The notes: generated by a model from the sequence alone, not told the origin. A DNA stretch of 64,000 nt from Pontederia crassipes (GCA_030549335.1 CM060186.1:21009189-21073188); one strand, 5' to 3'; positions 11,552-23,982 are shown, numbered from the stretch's first letter. Translations and numbers: made by a program.

Positions 11552-13423
11552 TGTAACATCTTCAAATCACATCTTGACACGTGGTAGAATATGCATTGAA
11601 AGACACTATGATTATACATACGTGGACATCATATTGATCAAAAGGAAAAACTTTGACTAGTCAACTAAACATATAATCATAACAAAAAGGTAATCATCAT
11701 ATGAGTAACGGAATGAGAATATAATCATCATAATATACGGAAGACTAATAAAAGTACATAGTATAAGGTCATGATAATATGAAAATACATCAATCAGGAC
11801 ACCCACCACGAAAACTAATACATCAATCAAATCATCATGAGAACGAAAACTATAATATGAAAATAAGAGACTCAGGACACCCACTACGAGTTCGTTGCAC
11901 GCATGAAAATGCATGAGCGATAAACCTCCCTATGAGTTCTGTAACTTAGTATGTAAATAAAATAAAAATATTATAAGGTCATGATACTAGACAAGAAGGT
12001 AATCATAAGGGCATCATCATCATCGTATAAGAAAGAAATAGGCATGATCATAATATGAGTAAGAGTAATCATGAAAAGTAACATATTAATAAATGATCAA
12101 TAAGATCATAGGAAAATTGTCATAAAGGTGGCAAAAGCATGGTTAGTATGCTTTCATCTTCTTCATCTTTATTATTCATCTTTGACTTATCATTTCAACT
12201 CAGAGAAGAGAAATATCTCAACCCAACATCATAGTAAACATAACTGATAGAGCCAATCCATAACTGACTAAAGTCGACCCACAGTTAACTCCATTATCAT
12301 AAGAGCTCTTCATTTAATTTTTTTGCATATCTTGCAACTTTTAGTTAATTTATTAGAACACAAAGGATCATGATCAGAACTAGATCATCATATGAAATAA
12401 TCAAAGGATCATGAAATCATAATAATCAAAGGGTTCTAATTGAGCATTGTCATCATAATCATATAAGAAATAAATCATAGGGCACAAAAATCATAATCAT
12501 CATTATAGCATACAAGATTAAGGATATAATCAGAGATATAAGAAACATAAATATCAACATCATAGGGTCAAAACCTAGATCGAGTATAGGCAAAATCCGA
12601 GCCGAATTCATATGGCATTTTCTCAAAAAATGATGTAGAAACCTAGGTCAGGTTTGGGTCACACCCGAGCCGGATCCAGTCGTTGTTTGGTCGAGCAAGC
12701 ATCATGTCGACTCGCCTTCATCGTGGGTGGATCTTGGGTTGGGTCATCCTCAAACTTGAGCAATGTTCATCATGGACGAGAGCTTTCGAGGGGAATGGCA
12801 GATCTGAGCTAAGTTCTAGAGAACTCAGTCTGGACAGGGTCTTACCCAGGTCGGGATACGGAGAATTGGAGGTGGTTCTATCGTTCGGGAAAAATTGTGA
12901 GTGCGCAGTAGATCTTTCGATCGTCTTTCCCGCGATTGCCGATGTCAAGCATCATCATATAACATTAGTCCATGTATAGGGGTTATCCAGAATTACTAAT
13001 AATATGCTTCAAATCTAAAATCAAAATTCCATAGTGAATCTATCCTAATAACATACCTTACAAGTTTCTGCTCGAGAAACTACTACATTGACCTTCTTCT
13101 TCCTCTTTCTCTGGTTGTTCCCCTTAGTCCAGACACTCGATCACCACCGTCCGCATCTCCCATTGGACGGTAGACATCAGGTGCATGAGAGCTCGAGAAA
13201 GAAGGGAGAAAATGGGGGAGAAAAGTAGGCAGTGCACAAGGAAAATAAAAGACAACTGAGGGTTCGGTTTTGACCTCATGTTTATAGGGAGAAATTAAGA
13301 CATTAAACTAACTAGGACTATAAAGATTTGATTTTTGTTTCCATCTCTAACTGATATTAAATCCCTTTCTTATTCAATTTTCATCTTTCCTTCTTTTTTT
13401 TTTCTCACGTCCTAGGCGTTACA
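11552..13423 (-). mobile_element. Solo LTR of a Ty3-gypsy element
   Basis: The element starts TGTAACATC and ends GGCGTTACA, and both sides carry a perfect 5-bp duplication CACAT (11547-11551 and 13424-13428). There is no internal region, so this is a solo LTR left by recombination between two LTRs. Its start resembles the gypsy LTR at 2653 (similar sequence after TGTAAC) and its end has the same poly-T then TTACA arrangement, so I assign it to the same broad family and to minus orientation by that likeness. Confidence 0.85.
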
Positions 13424-13626
13424 CACATATTATATATCATCATGTAGCTATTGATGAGACAAACAAATCCATAATAGTTTGGTTTCATGCATTGTGTATG
13501 AGGAGAATGGAGTTCAAGTGCAAGAAGTGCTATGCCATTTCCTTGTTATAATTCATTGATCAATCATTGTGGTTTTGGAGAGAATTTTTGTGACCATATT
13601 GATATGTTTCTTGTGTACATTGTGAT

Positions 13627-14239
13627 TAGGGATGGCACCCGACCCTGTTCGGGGCGGAGAACACCACCCCCGCCCCCGACCCCGCCTCAAATCCCCGGTC
13701 CGGGGGAAATTTTATCCCCCGCCCCGATCCCCGTGGGGACCTCGAACCTCGCGGCCCGATCCTAGTTTGGACCGGATTAAACCGAATCGAATCGATAAAA
13801 AATCGGTCAAAATCGGAAAAACTCATGTTGAACCGTATTTTATGGTTCAGTCAAAAATTTTTATTAATTTTTTTACTAAGAGATAATTTGATAAAAAATT
13901 ATTATTATATATTTAAAAAATATACAAGATGAACTTTCTCCATAAACATTCAATATTGACTCATTAGTCTCCTCATTCATTTATACTTGTCTATTTACCC
14001 TCACTTTCCTACTACTATCAATGTGGGACTATTGTTGTACACTCATTTTTCTTTGGGGTGTGGAGATTCGGGGCCCCGCGGGGCGGGGACAACTCCCCCC
14101 GACCCGATCCCTGAAAGAGGGTTTGGGGACAATTTTCCCCCATCTCCAACCCTGCGGGGAAAAAATTCTCCGAGTTCGGGGCCCCGATCGGGGATTCCCA
14201 GCGGGGCCCTGCAGGGGGCAGGAAATATTGCCATCCCTA
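13627..14239. mobile_element. hAT-type non-autonomous element 1
   Basis: The ends are perfect 11-bp inverted repeats, TAGGGATGGCA and TGCCATCCCTA. They are flanked by 8-bp direct repeats differing at one base (ATTGTGAT at 13619-13626, ATTGTGAC at 14240-14247). Short TA-starting inverted repeats with an 8-bp duplication are typical of hAT elements. The 613-bp body has no transposase. Each arm carries GC-rich stretches of GGGGCGGGG/CCCCGACCC type around an AT-rich centre. Confidence 0.85.
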
Positions 14240-14379
14240 ATTGTGACGTTAGAAATAACACTCATATGAAGATGTTAGGTAGGATTTCATAATACTGCAA
14301 TTTCCTAATCATTATGTTAGATGTGAATGTATTGATACCCTTGATGGAGTTTAATATTACTAAGCTAGTTGGTGTAGAT

Positions 14380-14893
14380 TAGGAGTGTTCACCGGGTCGG
14401 GTCGACCCGGTGAACCCGAAAATCCGACCCGACCATGACCCGACCAAGAGTCGGGTCGAGTTCAGGTTGGGATTTTTCAACACGAATTGACCCGACCCGA
14501 CCCGATAGACCCAATTTTTCTTTTGTTTAAAAATTTTTTTAATTATTTTTTAGTTAAATGTATAGTTTTATATCATTTAAAATCTAAAAATATATGAAAT
14601 AAATTATTTTAAATGTAAAAAAAGTATATAGATATTTAAAACAATATTTTTGGTATTTAAAAATACTTTATTTTGTATTAAAAATAAAATAATAAATACT
14701 TTTATATTAAAAAAATAAATAAATAATAAAAAAAGAAAAAGGGTGGTCGGGTAACCCGACCACCCGACCCGAACTGACCCGGCCCGGCCCGGGTCTGGTC
14801 GGTTCGGGTCGCAGTCACAAAAAATAGGGGACTCGACCCGGCTAATCGGGTTTGTTCACGGGTCGAGTTTGACCCGACCCGTGAACACCCGTA
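14380..14893. mobile_element. hAT-type non-autonomous element 2
   Basis: Inverted ends TAGGAGTGTTCACCGGGTCG and its near complement (ending GGGTCG...GTGAACACCCGTA) are flanked by 8-bp repeats GTGTAGAT (14372-14379) and ATGTAGAT (14894-14901). The arms are rich in GGGTCGGGTCGACCC-type palindromes and the centre is AT-rich. No transposase is encoded in the 514 bp. It lies only 140 bp from the previous hAT element but has different ends, so it is a separate family. Confidence 0.82.
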
Positions 14894-16847
14894 ATGTAGA
14901 TATTAGTACATGCTATGATCAGTTAGTAAGAAATTTAATCTTGTGATGGAATGGATCATTGTCTTTAATCCAAATGGTATCAAATCAAGTAGTGGTAATA
15001 ATTGTTGGTAAATAAAAGTTTGTATGGATATGTTAATTAAGTGGTGGAATCAAAGTGTATTAATAAGGTTTTGATGACGACATTATATTGGTTTACCATA
15101 ACATGTACAAACTAACACTACAAGAATTTGTAGTTTAAATGACGTTTGCTATAAACAAGAAATGTCATTAATACTTGGTTATTTTGTAACATCTAATAAA
15201 CGTCTCCTAAAGTGATATTTTAGGGACGTTTCCTAAAACAATATTTTTCCAACCCTTGATTTACTTTGATGTCTAAAAAAGCTACTTGCAGAAACCCTAG
15301 GAGGCAGGATGCATGGTCGACGGCTAAACCAATTTGTTGTCTACTAGCTGCTTGGCTTCCTCCAGCGATTGAGCACGAAAACTTTGGAGGCAGAAGGCGT
15401 GGTTGACGATGAGGGCCTTGGCTGCCGCTTTGTTGTCTGATGCTTGGCTGAGGACAAGGGCATCATTGACGGTAGTCTACTTCTCCTTCCCATCCTCTTC
15501 TCCAACTTCTCTTACTCTTCCAACCGCCGTACTCTTCTAACTGCTTTGCAAACTTGGAATCAAGTCCGATGATTGATCCTCCAATGAGGTACAACAATTT
15601 CTTTTTAAATGTCCCTTTACTGAGCCTATAAAAATTGTTTTACTCATCATTTTCTGCAATAGTATGCTCATCAATTGTTTTTAATGCCTCTTTGGTAATC
15701 TAAAAAAAATGCTCAGATGCCCTACTCTTCTAGCTGCCCTACTATTCCATTTGCCATAATGTGGAGTGCGCCCATCTTTTCTTTTCTATATTGGTTGCTG
15801 ATGAAGTTGGAATTGGAATCTTACATTTGATATTTATAGAGGGAACTGAGAGTTAGCTGGAACGTACAACTTTATGGTGAACTGCTTAAGATTGGTGGAG
15901 GAAAGGAAAGGTGCATTCGTATCTTTCAGTTGGTTTGTTATTGTTAGTATTAGTGTGTAACTATAGGTGCTACATATTTGTTTTAATTCCCAACCGAAGA
16001 GCTCATTGTATTTATTGTAATTACAATTAGTCCACTATGGCCTTTGCATTACATAGGAACAAAATAGGATAATGTCACTCTCTTGTTGTCATTAGGCAAA
16101 ATCATGTATTCAATAAATTTCTCTTGCTTAACCGGTGAAAGCTTATATTATACTTTTTCATCTTCTTAGGAGTAATTATAGTTTAGAATTTTTCCTTAAC
16201 ACACTAAGGCATCATCCCAACTAAAAGTACAACTATAATACAAATTAAATACTTTTTGAGTACCAAGTAAAAACTAAAATGTGCAAAATAAGAAGAAATC
16301 AGCATGCTTACAGAAGTTATTTTTTTTTATTTTTATTTTGCTTTTATGCATTCTAGAATGAGAGTGATTTGATTTATTATTTTACTTTTCTTTCAGCATA
16401 TTTTGCCTAAAGATAGAGCTCATAATTGATATAACAAAAATATCTATATATTGTAGTTGGTTGTCCGTGAACAAACTCTCTGGACTAATTCATGCTATGA
16501 GCTAATTGAAATATTTGTTTTCTATGTAAGCTTAGAATTTAGCTTGTCTCTTCATCAATGTCCAAATCACAAACTCTATTTTAATTGCTCTGTTTGGACA
16601 TTTTGCCAATGGTTAAAGGCTTTTACAAGACAACGAGCTCATTGGATCAATCCTGACGACATTAGGAACACTTGAGAATCTCAAAGAACTGTAATTTCTA
16701 ACTATATATCCTAATTTCTATTTTTTTGCTTTACAGTTATATTAAGTTCTAACTATATATCCCGATGACCTTATGGATAGTACAAATGAAGGAAATTTTG
16801 AAAGAATGGTTGGGAACCTATATTCTTGAAAAAAATACGAATGACCG

Positions 16848-16849
<2 letters not shown>

Positions 16850-16895
<46 letters not shown>
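16850..16895. repeat. (AT)n microsatellite
   Basis: Pure AT dinucleotide tract of about 46 bp. Confidence 0.95.
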
Positions 16896-16897
<2 letters not shown>

Positions 16898-18853
16898 CAG
16901 AGGTAAAAGTACAAGAGGCGGTAGCATGACAAGTGGTGAAATATTACAATGACACATGTCAAATAATAATAACTAACAAATCTAAATTTAAAAGATAAAA
17001 TGAATCTTATTTTTGGAATTAAAAAATAAGATAAAATAATAATTCAGTTTAAATCTAAAAGATAAAACTAATTTTAGAAACTTTGTTGCATAAGGTAACA
17101 ATATATAAAACTCAATATTAATAATATACAACACATGAAAAAAGTCAGATAAATAATATTATTTTAAAAATTAATCTTCAATTATTTGAGTATGATTAAA
17201 ATAAGATATTATGTAAGTAAAAAATAATTTGTTATTTTCAGAATTTAAAAATAATATAAAATAAAAATTCAATTTGATTCAAATTAAGTTAATCTTTTCT
17301 TTTTATCCATTTGAGTATACTAAAATAAATTATTTTCCTAATAAAAGATATCTTGTAAGTATTTTTTATTTTCAAATTTTAAAAATAATTTAAAAGAAAT
17401 AATTCAATTTGAGTCAAACTAAGATTAATATTTCTTCTTTTATCAATTTGTGTATGATTAAAAATAAATATAGATAATCTTATAATAGTATGTTACATAA
17501 GGTAACAAAATTAAACGAAGTAATTTGTTATTTTCTAAAGAAAAAAATTGTAAATAAATAATTTAATTTGAGTCAAATTATGTTTAATATTTCATTTATA
17601 TCGATTTGAGCATGATTACAAGTAAAAATAAAGCCTATTAAAAAAAAAGGATTTTGTCATTTTTCGGAAATAAAAAATAATTTGAAATAAATAATATAAT
17701 TTGAGTAAAATTAAGATTAGTCTTTCTTCTTTTACCAATTTGAATATGATTAAAAGAAAATAAATACTATCTTATAATAGTTTGTTATATAAGGTAATAA
17801 AAGTAAAATAAATAATTTGTTACTTTAGGAATTTTAAATAAATAATTCAATTTGAGTCAAATTAAGATTAATCTTTCATTTTTATTAATTTGAATATTAT
17901 TACGAGTAAAAAAAATTCCTTTCAAAACATAATTTTTATTTTCGGAATTAAAAACTAATTTAAATTATATAATTCAATTTGAGTCATATTAATATTAATA
18001 ATATTAATATAAATATAAATTAATATTAATATTAATAATATTAATATTTGAGATAATAATCTCAATTTCATTCAAATTACATGAATAGAAATCAAGTACG
18101 TACTAATCAAATCAATGATCCTTAGATAATTTTAATTTTTTAAAATTTTATTAGTCTAAGTTGATTAGAAATATCATTTGAGTAAACAAAGAATTATATT
18201 TAATACTTATAATAACTATTTTATTTGGAATTTAAACAAAATATAATATGGTATAATAACAGTTTGTTATAATCCTAATTTTTATTTCAATTCCTAATCT
18301 CAATATGTAATAATTATTATTTTATTCAGAATTAAAAAAATGCATAATAAAAGTTTGTCACAATCCTAATTTATTTTAAATCCTAATCCTAATATGTGTG
18401 CAAGTAATTTGTACATTAATTTTTTCATAATCTTTTATAACAATAATATTTCTCCTAATCCTAGCACATATGATTTAAAACTCAATCTATCTCTTAGTGT
18501 TATTGTATGCATAAATATTTGTTAACTATAATTACTACTAATGTATTCATAATATCCGAAGACATATCTTAATATTTAAAATATTGTACTTTTCGGAATT
18601 AAAAAATAATGTATAATAAAAGTTTGTTGTAAAGGCATAGTTATATGTTAACTATTACTAATGCATTAGTAAGATCCGAAGACATATCTTATTATGCAAA
18701 TCTAATTATAATTCTAATATATGTAATATGCGCTAATATTTAAACTAATCATTCTAATTATTCAAATCCAGATAAGATTTCTATCATAATATATTTATAA
18801 ATTTCTTTAAAAAGAAATATTAAGAATAAAAATTAGTTATCTATATTAAAAGC

Positions 18854-18854
<1 letters not shown>

Positions 18855-18905
<51 letters not shown>

Positions 18906-18906
18906 A

Positions 18907-18940
<34 letters not shown>
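18855..18940. repeat. (AAT)n then (ATT)n palindromic microsatellite
   Basis: An AAT trinucleotide run is followed directly by an ATT run, so the tract as a whole is self-complementary and could form a hairpin of about 40 bp. Confidence 0.9.
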
Positions 18941-18942
<2 letters not shown>

Positions 18943-19669
18943 AGGAGAGATAAAAACACAAAGTGGCATCATAGAATGATGATGTGTCAAATTTTTATAT
19001 GAGGTAATATATGCAAACCTAATTCATTTTCACAAAATAAAAACTTATGTTATAATAGTTAGTTATATAATGTATTAAAAATAAAATTTGTCTTATAACT
19101 TTGTTATATAAGGTAATAAAAATGAAATAGGTTTAATTTATAAGCATATTTATACAAGTAGATTTTTTTAGTATGATTTAAATAAATAATATTTATTTCT
19201 AATAGATAACGTATAAGCAAAAATAATTTCTTTTAAATATATTTTTTATTAATAAAAAAATAATTTAAAATGAATAATATTTTAAAAAATAAATCAACAA
19301 TATGTTATTTCTAGAAGGCAATGTACAAGTATAATAAAAAATATTTCATTTTTTAAAATATAATGTATTGTTTTTTAACTTAGAAAAATTAAAGCAATGA
19401 ATTCAATTCTATCCAAAATAATTTAAACTAAAAAAATCAATTGGAGTTTAAAATAATTTATTATTTAAGAAAAATCAATTTAATTAGAAGTTGGGGTCTT
19501 GGTAATTTTAAATTGAATTTTAAACTTTTCAAAATAGAATAACCTATTTATGACATTTAAATACTAATAAATTAGTTTTGATAATTATTATAAATTATAA
19601 TATTTCAATTATATACTATATATTTTTATAATATCTAACATCCATGCATCTCATGGGATTTAGGACTAG
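18855..19669 (+). mobile_element. Helitron-like element, inner copy
   Basis: The 5' side is an (AAT)n/(ATT)n tract followed by TAAGGAGAGATAAAAACAC. The 3' end holds a perfect 5-bp stem hairpin (CCATG, loop, CATGG at 19642-19656) then GGACTAG at 19663-19669. About 80 bp before this end closely match the 80 bp before the outer 3' end at 20003, which supports two related copies, one nested in the other. Confidence 0.4.
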
Positions 19670-21475
19670 CACTAATAGATGTTGTCTAATTTCATAAATA
19701 TTATCATTGTGTATAATTATCTTTTATTAAATGATATTAATCAGATATTAAATATCAAATATCATCTTTATATATTACGATAGGGATTAGGATTAAATAT
19801 CAGATATCATCTTTATATATTATAAATGATATTTTACTTTTAAAAGTAATGGATAATTATAATAAAATATTATACTACTTCACTTTTATAAATTATTATA
19901 CAAGTATAAATAAAGTTTTGATAATTATTATAAATCATAATATTTCAATTATATATTATTTATAATATTTATCAACCGTGCATCGTACGAAATTTAGGAC
20001 TAGTGATATAATAGATGAAAGGTGTTGTCAACAATTCCTTTTTCACCCTAATATCATATTATATTTTTTTATTTACACGTATGCACGATATTATTCCTAT
20101 CAGCTAGTCAGTTTGGCATCCTAACTTGACTTGCCCTAATCACAGGATAGTATTATTAGTAAAATTGAGAGAGTAATAGTTATCTAGAGTTATATAGGTC
20201 TTGATAATATTTTGGTGAACACATGGAGTAGGCAATTACTATCATATGGAGTTGATTAAGGTGTCATTCCTATCAAGTTGAAGTCCTATCCTATTATGGA
20301 GAGTATGATGGACCTATATATAGCTAGTATCCATGTTGAAGTAAGAGTGTTTTTTATCAAATCTGTTTCATAAATATTTGTTTTATGTTCCATTAATAAT
20401 AATGTTTTTCCTTTGCTTTACATGACTCTAAAATTGATTCGTCAAAATTACCATGCCTAAAAATATGAACTACCATGCCTGAAAATATGAATGACGATGA
20501 TAGTTATTATCTCCTAATACCTTTCTTGAAGATGTTGTAGTGTTTGGCAAACTAATGGATGTAATATTATTTCTATGTCCTCTTCGTACTTTGTCAGATA
20601 AAGCATCTTAATTTTTAAAATGAGAATGATATTGAACTTTATAATATATTTCTTAAATAATTAATATGATTTGATGATGTTTTAGTTGTTATAATTGGCG
20701 TAATCTTCTTACTTATAGAAATTATATTATAATTCACCTATTGATATGTTTTAATATAACAATTGTATTATGTATAAAATGTCAAAAATTGACATGTTGG
20801 TGCATGTTTGAATGTTGTCAATACTATCTTCAATTATGTAAAGTATCATCCACCTCTAAAGGAATTATGAAATGTTACACATTTTATAATATTAGTGACA
20901 TTTATTGAATGTCACAAAAATAAAATTCTAGTGATGTTTAAACATCATTAGTAATTTATCTTTCATGACGTTTGAAATAACTTTAAAGTTACGATTGATT
21001 TTTTAGTGAGGCTTAAACGTCGCTTTAGCATAACATTTAGGGATGGTTACACGTCATTGAAAGATCAAGTTTTTGTGACGTTTAAACTTTTGGTGACATC
21101 TAATAAATATGCATCATAAATACTTTCTATGACTAAGTTATGGTGACGTCTGAAATTGACGTTTGTTAAACGTGTCAAAAGAGTTTTGGCAACGTTTAAT
21201 CTAGTTTAAGCGACGTTTGTTAGACGTCACTAATGTCAAAAAGCCTTGTAGTGTATAATCTAAGCACTTGTTAGATTAGATAGCTAGATGTATTGAGAAT
21301 AAATAATGGTGTCTAAAAAGATTAAATATGTCGAATGACCTAGTTACATAAACAAGTTCAAATGTGTGTGTGTGACACAAAAGTGATTCATATAATTATA
21401 GTTAACTATTTATTCACGGGAGGAAAGTAACAAAGAATTATATTTAATCATATATATATATATATATATATATAT

Positions 21476-22676
21476 GGGTAAAATGGGGTTGCTCAGCACC
21501 GTGTCAAGTGCATATCTCACAGTCCGTGCAAGATCCGATGGTCCAATTAAAGGCGCGTGATATTTTGACATCATATCACGATATTTTGACATCATGTCGC
21601 GTTCATCGACATTCCTCTCTCTCTCTCTTTCTCACATGCGTGATTTGGCTCTCTCCCTTCTCGATCTCCGGCGAGGCACATTTTGGCTCTCTCTCCCTCT
21701 CTCGATCTCCGACGAGGCATTAGTGAGGTCGATCGACGAGGCGACGGCAAGGGCGATCAGCGAAGGCGACCGCGAGGCTATCTGGAGGCCGGCAGAGCGA
21801 AGGATGCTACGATTTCGGAGTCTGCGACCTGGATTTCCGACGAGGTGACAACCGGCGAGGCAAGGCAACACCTCTGTCGAGAATCCCGTGTTCATCGACA
21901 TTCCTCTCTCTCTCTTTCTCACATGCATGATTCGGCTCTCTCCCTTCTCGGTCTCCGATGAGGCAATAGTGATGTCGATCTGTGGGGCGACGGCAAGGGC
22001 GATCAGCGAGGGTGACCACGAGGCTATCTGGAGGCCGGCAGAGCGAAGGATCGATGCTACGATCTCGAAGTCTGCGACCTGGATTTCCGACGAGGCGACA
22101 GCCGGCGAGGCATGGCGACACCCCCGTCGAGAATCTGCCTTTCCCTCTCTCGATTCCCGGCGATGACGATACGATAGTCGATCTCTTTCCCCTTCTCTCC
22201 CCCTTTGTGTATCTCTCTTTCCCCTTTCTCACCCCTCTGCAAATCTATCTCTTTGGTGAGGCAACGACGAGGTCGATCGGCAATCAGCGAGAGCGACCGC
22301 GAGGCGATATGGAGGCCGGCGGAGCAAAGGATGCTGCAATCTCGGTGCCAATGACTTGGATCTCCGAAGAGGTGAGGCCACACCCCTGCGCGAATCAATC
22401 TCTCCCTCTCTCGATCTCCGGCAAGGCGACACCGACAAGATAGGCGAACGGCGACGGCGAGGTCCGTGCACAGAAGGAAGGGCAACGGCGAGGTGGGCGA
22501 ATGATAATGCTCCTTCCGTCAGGCGTTTCATCTCGTAAGAATTTTGATTAGTCGTGCGATCACATCTGGACGGTAAAAAATGCACGACCACTTGGACCGT
22601 CAGATCTTGCACGGACGGTGAGATACCTGCTTGACACGGTGCTGAGCAAAAGGTGCTCAGCACCCCCATTTTACCC
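21476..22676. mobile_element. Mutator-like non-autonomous element (MULE)
   Basis: Long inverted ends of about 100 bp begin GGGTAAAATGGGG on both sides and share CTCAGCACCGTGTCAAG and CCGTCCGTGCAAGATC. The flanks are TA-rich, so the 9-bp duplication cannot be resolved. The interior is strikingly GC-rich and holds internally repeated segments (21598-21890 resembles 21888-22170, and part recurs near 22260-22350), which give overlapping open frames on both strands. No MuDR transposase is present. The GC-rich filler resembles the captured exonic sequence of Pack-MULEs, but I do not recognise a parent gene. Confidence 0.7.
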
Positions 22677-22735
22677 ATATAGATATATAATATGTTGATA
22701 AAATTTTGGGGAGGGGCAGGCCCCCTCACGTACTA

Positions 22736-22741
<6 letters not shown>

Positions 22742-22791
<50 letters not shown>
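22742..22791. repeat. (AT)n microsatellite
   Basis: AT dinucleotide tract of about 50 bp between the MULE and the protease promoter. Confidence 0.95.
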
Positions 22792-22794
<3 letters not shown>

Positions 22795-22812
22795 TACAAG
22801 CGACCAGGTCCC

Positions 22813-22846
22813 AGATCATCAATGACGACAGGTCGTCATCAATGAT
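22813..22846. repeat. Imperfect inverted repeat in protease upstream region
   Basis: Two 16-base arms (GATCATCAATGACGAC and GTCGTCATCAATGATC) pair at 14 of 16 positions around a 2-base centre. The element lies about 330 bp upstream of the protease start codon. Confidence 0.55.
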
Positions 22847-22949
22847 CAATGTAATGTTAAATCTCGCAAGAAAAACGTGTCTATGTTACACTTGGTACAT
22901 CATATATAATAAAAAAAAACTTATAGTAGGGTAAAAACAAGCCACGCAT

Positions 22950-22999
22950 GATGAACTTGTCGTCCTACATAGCAACATGTGATGAACTTGTCGTCCTAC
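22950..22999 (+). promoter_or_regulatory. 19-bp direct repeat in protease promoter
   Basis: GATGAACTTGTCGTCCTAC occurs at 22950-22968 and again, identical, at 22981-22999, a spacing of 31 bp, about 80-130 bp upstream of the TATA box. The position and exact repetition suggest a duplicated cis element; function is not shown. Confidence 0.5.
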
Positions 23000-23077
23000 T
23001 ACTTCACTCGGTAATGATCTTGTATGATTTGTTACATCTAAGCTGCACGTCGTGTTTTTACTGAGTGCCCGTCGTTG

Positions 23078-23087
23078 TATATATATA
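23078..23087 (+). promoter_or_regulatory. TATA box of the cysteine protease gene
   Basis: TATATATATA lies 85 bp before the start codon, giving an expected leader of about 50-60 bases. Confidence 0.65.
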
Positions 23088-23977
23088 GACGTCGAAATCC
23101 GCTCGATCTCAACCATCACTCACCTTCTCAAATCCTCAAAGAAAGTATTTAATCTACATCGTGCTTTGTCCATGGCCACCCTCGCTGCTGTTCTCCTCGT
23201 CGCCCTCGGGGCGTTGAGCTGTGCGCTGGCCATGGATTACATAGACGACGTCGCAATGGGCGCCAAGCACAAGCAGTGGATGGCCAAGCATGGCCGCGTT
23301 TACAGAGACGCGGAGGAGCAGCAGCGCCGCTATGAGATATTCCGCGACAACCTCATCGAGATCGAGAGCTTCAACAACGCCGGCACTAACACCTACACGC
23401 TCGGACTCAACGAGTTCTCGGACATGACCCACGAAGAATTCGTGGCCACCCACAGGTGCACTCTTCCCCTGCGGCCGGACCTCTCACAGCTCCCCGAGGG
23501 CGCCGTCCTTGCGGACGAGACGTATTTGGAGAACATGACTGCCGTTCCTGACTCCGTTGATTGGCGCGACAAAGGAGCAGTAAACTCTCCCATGCAGCAA
23601 GGGTTATGCAGTATGGCTCTAAGCCTATAATCAAATTTTCTTTTTTTAAAAAAAACTTAAGCAGTTAGAAAAATCAATATATTCTTAATATAACACTATC
23701 GACCTTCCTAAAAACATTATTAAGAGCAATATCAATAATTTATCTCATATCGTGTTTAAAATTTAATATGCTGACTAATCTTCCTAAAAACTTAAAACAT
23801 TAGAAAGAATAAATATTTTTTCAATAAAAATTTAATTTTTTTTAATATTTCATGCATGTATGCGAGAAATTAATTATCTTGCATATATAAAAACTGCCTT
23901 GTACATGCAGGTGCATGTTGGGCGTTCGCCGCGACAGGGGCGGTGGAAGCAATCGTGCAGATGAACACCGGCTATTT

Positions 23978-23982
23978 GTATA
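23978..23982. repeat. Target site duplication, left (GTATA)
   Basis: GTATA precedes the left LTR and is repeated exactly at 32118-32122 after the right LTR. Confidence 0.95.

Larger units (their letters stand above)
16850..20003 (+). mobile_element. Helitron-like element, outer copy
   Basis: The 3' end at 19979-20003 has an imperfect hairpin (CGTGCATCGTACG) followed by GGACTAG and then a T, the layout of Helitron 3' ends. The 5' side is an (AT)n tract then AAGCAGAGGTAAAAGTAC. A second copy with similar 5' and 3' signatures lies inside it. No Rep/helicase is encoded. The 5' border is uncertain because it is embedded in a microsatellite. Confidence 0.4.
15116..21253. mobile_element. Non-autonomous CACTA (En/Spm) element
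   Basis: The left end begins CACTACAAGAATTTG and the right end finishes CTTGTAGTG, giving the CACTACAAG inverted termini of the CACTA superfamily. Flanking triplets are TAA and TAT, a near match to the 3-bp duplication. Subterminal repeats with the core GACGTTTAAAC/GACGTTTG are scattered in the first 120 bp and densely in the last 350 bp, in both orientations, as expected for transposase binding sites. No transposase domain is visible in 6.1 kb, so it is non-autonomous or gutted. Much of the middle is AT-rich nested sequence, including Helitron-like copies. Confidence 0.78.

Noticed and set aside
13632..14292. Proline and arginine rich open frames
   Set aside because: They are translations of the GC-rich arms of a hAT-type element.
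21632..22729. Overlapping 90-166 codon open frames on both strands
   Set aside because: They come from GC-rich filler inside a MULE; no domain is recognisable and both strands are open equally.
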